Origin: JBGPJM01 sp041485385
Lineage (GTDB): Bacteria; Planctomycetota; Phycisphaerae; Phycisphaerales; UBA1924
NCBI GenBank assembly: GCA_041485385.1
Contig: JBGPJM010000224.1
Span: forward strand, 1-7,806
DNA: 7,806 nucleotides
Reading direction: 5' to 3'
Position 1 is the first letter of the stretch. Each line of letters begins with the position of its first letter. The translations under genes were made by a program, and so were the position numbers. This document shows, one piece after another, positions 6,645-7,806 of the stretch. Below the pieces are notes generated by a model. The model was given only the letters and a program-made list of their open reading frames with translations. It made no database searches and was not told where the DNA came from.

Positions 6645-6923
6645 TCATCGCTCGAACCCGCCAAGGGGTCCGGCTGAGGGCGCTGCCAACGTCCCGGTCA
6701 CGATCAAGCGTGCGAAAAGGAACCAAACTCCACCGAGCAGCAGCGCGACGAGCGGAATGACAATCCGGGCCGTCGGGTCGACGATCGTCGCCCACAACTC
6801 CCACGCCAGGCCGGCAAGGGCAATACCGAACAACACCCAAGCTCTGGCCGGCAGCGGCCTGGACCGCGCCTGGGTGAACACGTGGATCGTCGTCGCGGCG
6901 ATGCAGACGACGCCGACGATCAC
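6645..6923 (-). CDS. Small membrane protein with about three transmembrane helices
   Basis: I do not recognise the family. The 92-residue frame has hydrophobic segments at about 2-16, 28-48 and 53-75, separated by short charged or proline-containing loops (ARSRPLPAR, VDPTAR), followed by a Gly/Pro-rich tail. The Arg-rich first loop suggests it faces the cytoplasm. The start is a GTG at 6923 with no visible Shine-Dalgarno. The frame stays open upstream without any ATG, GTG or TTG, so 6923 is the only usable start in that frame. Third-position GC appears lower than in the flanking genes (several GTT, ATT, TTG and CTT codons). The gene lies about 100 bases after the DUF1579 stop. It could be a chance hydrophobic frame, but three well-spaced helices argue for a real gene. 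Confidence 0.55.
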   Translation of the reverse strand: MIVGVVCIAATTIHVFTQARSRPLPARAWVLFGIALAGLAWELWATIVDPTARIVIPLVALLLGGVWFLFARLIVTGTLAAPSAGPLGGFER

Positions 6924-7023
6924 CCCGAGCCGGGGCAGGTGTTTCCGGAAGAGAACAACTCCCAGCCGATGGGCTCGGGCGAGTCCAAGGTCCGTCTGGT
7001 CGTTTTCGCCGTCTGCAGTGCGC

Positions 7024-7491
7024 TCACTTCTTCCTCGTGTACACCGTCTCCAGCACCGGCCCCTCCTTGCCGTCCTCCGCCTTCACGTACAGTTTCACTG
7101 AGAAATGGTCGTCGTCGGTGATCTTCGTCAGGACGCTCATCGTCTCCTTCACGCCCGTCTCGTTGTCGAAGGTCGCGGTCCACTCGATCGTCTTGCCGTC
7201 GTCCTTGCTCGTGCCCGAGAGCGACATGATGCCCGTGCTCATCGAGTAGGTCCATGTCGCCTCGTACTTCTTCGAGCCGTTGTTGAACCCCTCGATCCGC
7301 ATCCCCGTGTATTTCTGCCCCATCATCGAGCCGTTGTTCTCCTCCTGCAGGAACCGGCCCTCGTGGAGGCTCTTGATCGTCGCCGTGCCGGCGCACGCCT
7401 CGTCCGGCTCGCCGCGTTTCGCACCCGGCTCCGCCGGCTCCCACCACGCTTTCATGTCGGTCGTCCATTCGCCCACACGCTTCATCATCAC
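7024..7491 (-). CDS. DUF1579 domain protein (body of a frame-broken gene)
   Basis: The domain reads HKVMMKRVGEW, then GTATIKSLHEGRFLQEENNG, KYTGMRIEGFNN, a TWTYSMSTGIMSLSGT segment and SVLTKITDDDHF, ending VLETVYTRKK. This matches the DUF1579 pattern of an opening GxW, a GRFLxE strand and an SMSTGIM-like strand. Function is unknown; a lipocalin-like barrel is often assumed. Family members in planctomycetes commonly follow a signal peptide. Here the frame upstream of HKVMM is Gly/Arg-rich nonsense, while a good signal peptide lies in the neighbouring frame (7488-7664). As it stands, the body could start at GTG 7491 or ATG 7488 or 7485, overlapping the leader's TGA, and would give about 153-155 residues covering essentially the whole domain. 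Either a one-base loss broke the gene or the overlap is a real coupling site. Confidence 0.8.
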   Translation of the reverse strand: MMMKRVGEWTTDMKAWWEPAEPGAKRGEPDEACAGTATIKSLHEGRFLQEENNGSMMGQKYTGMRIEGFNNGSKKYEATWTYSMSTGIMSLSGTSKDDGKTIEWTATFDNETGVKETMSVLTKITDDDHFSVKLYVKAEDGKEGPVLETVYTRKK

Positions 7492-7664
7492 CTTGTGGGC
7501 CGCATCATCCCGGCCTCCATTTCGTCCGCTTGCGGCTGGTTCTCGGCCTTCTTCGCCGCGTCCGGGTCCTTCTTCTCCGGCTGGCTCAGCATCGCCCCCG
7601 CGCCCGCGAGGACCAGCCCGCCGAGGACCACCCCGTACATGCTCATCCAGTTCCGACTGCCCAT
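7488..7664 (-). CDS. Signal/anchor peptide frame ahead of the DUF1579 domain
   Basis: The ATG at 7664 has GGAGG 11 bases upstream and opens 58 residues. MGSRNWMSMY is followed by a hydrophobic core (GVVLGGLVLAGAGAML, 11-26) and a charged linker (SQPEKKDPDAAKKAENQPQADEMEA), then TGA at 7490-7488. Nearly every codon ends in G or C, as expected of coding DNA here. This is the layout of the N-terminus of exported DUF1579 proteins. It is one frame away from the domain, so it is most likely the severed N-terminus of the same protein. Taken literally, it is a tiny secreted or membrane-anchored peptide whose stop overlaps the next start by one base. Confidence 0.65.
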   Translation of the reverse strand: MGSRNWMSMYGVVLGGLVLAGAGAMLSQPEKKDPDAAKKAENQPQADEMEAGMMRPTR

Positions 7665-7675
7665 GACTCATACGG

Positions 7676-7680
7676 CCTCC
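7676..7680 (-). promoter_or_regulatory. Shine-Dalgarno of the DUF1579 locus
   Basis: GGAGG on the minus strand, 11 bases before the ATG at 7664 and only 4 before the ATG at 7671. The nearer ATG opens the Gly/Arg-rich frame, so the spacing favours the signal-peptide frame. The site lies 2 bases past the stop of the upstream transposase-like frame. Confidence 0.55.
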
Positions 7681-7682
7681 AA

Positions 7683-7806
7683 CTAGTTCGTGCGTTCCAA
7701 CCAAGCGGTGCGGCAGATGGATTTGAGGCGATCGGCGTCGAGGCGTCCGCAGCTCTCGTCGATCGCAGCCTCGATGTGGGCGCGGTCGTCGTAGGCGCGG
7801 TTGCTC
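7683..7806 (-). CDS. C-terminal end of a probable IS630-family transposase (partial)
   Basis: Forty codons enter from the right edge and end at TAG (7685-7683). The reading is SNRAYDDRAHIEAAIDES, then a short linker and DRLKSICRTAWLERTN. This resembles the last helices of IS630-type DDE transposases, which often end in an NR.Y.. segment, an acidic helix and a [RK]SI...W[LI] motif. The DDE catalytic residues would lie outside the window. The assignment is from memory of the family pattern on a short segment, so it is only moderate. The stop is 18 bases from the start of the DUF1579 leader. The adjoining ACTAGT contains CTAG, the preferred IS630 target. Confidence 0.5.
   Translation of the reverse strand, partial: SNRAYDDRAHIEAAIDESCGRLDADRLKSICRTAWLERTN

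Noticed and set aside
6960..7023. Possible terminator after the DUF1579 stop
   Set aside because: Only a 4-base stem (AGCC/GGCT) was found, with no T-run, so it is not better than chance.
5716..7101. A 461-codon open frame on the plus strand spanning several genes
   Set aside because: It crosses the DUF4287 gene, its leader, the membrane protein gene and the DUF1579 tail in antisense, is rich in Pro/Ser/Arg, and shows no domain. It is open because stops are rare in GC-rich sequence.
7671..7704. Start of the DUF1579 protein at 7704 or 7671 in the domain's own frame
   Set aside because: The frame upstream of the domain is Gly/Arg-rich with no signal peptide, overlaps the transposase-like stop, and its ATG at 7671 is only 4 bases from the Shine-Dalgarno. 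The neighbouring frame carries the believable signal peptide.

Overview
The window is very GC-rich, and every gene I can support lies on the minus strand, so transcription runs from the right edge to the left edge. Gene content suggests a bacterium of the Planctomycetota, most likely of a Phycisphaerae type. That guess rests on three things: a giant secreted protein with Pmp-like/choice-of-anchor Q beta-helix modules, a secreted-type DUF1579 protein, and a DUF4287-DUF5655 protein with a lysine/arginine-rich tail. This is inference from family distribution; no rRNA or other marker gene is present.

Layout in the direction of transcription (right to left). 7806-7683 is the last 40 codons of a probable IS630-type transposase, cut by the window edge. 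7664-7024 is a DUF1579 locus in two frames: a signal/anchor peptide that stops at a TGA, and the DUF1579 domain one frame away, overlapping as TGATG. 6923-6645 is a small three-helix membrane protein, followed by a small hairpin. 6494-5658 is a DUF4287-DUF5655 protein. Its true start is a GTG behind a strong Shine-Dalgarno sequence, with a G-run tract upstream in the leader. 5545-4775 is a family 2 glycosyltransferase with a GTG start. 4508 to beyond base 1 is one uninterrupted frame of at least 1502 codons that fills the left 58 percent of the window.

The giant protein is the main feature. I translated it codon by codon and found no stop from its ATG to the window edge. It has a signal peptide, two tandem copies of a beta-helix module (GGA[ILV]/FxxN repeats, each closing with a GSPAIDAG-like and a DxGAYE motif), a beta-strand section like those of PEP-CTERM/autotransporter-associated proteins, and then at least five FG-GAP/VCBS-like propeller blades that run off the edge. 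A cysteine recurs at one register of nearly every helical coil.

The genes do not form an obvious pathway. Gaps of about 100 to 270 bases separate most of them, which suggests independent units rather than one operon. There is no gene-free stretch over 300 bases. I saw no tRNA, rRNA, CRISPR array or complete mobile element. The best candidates for something unusual are the frame break in the DUF1579 locus, the transposase tail abutting that locus, the G-run leader of the DUF4287 gene, and the mosaic architecture and cysteine ladder of the giant protein.
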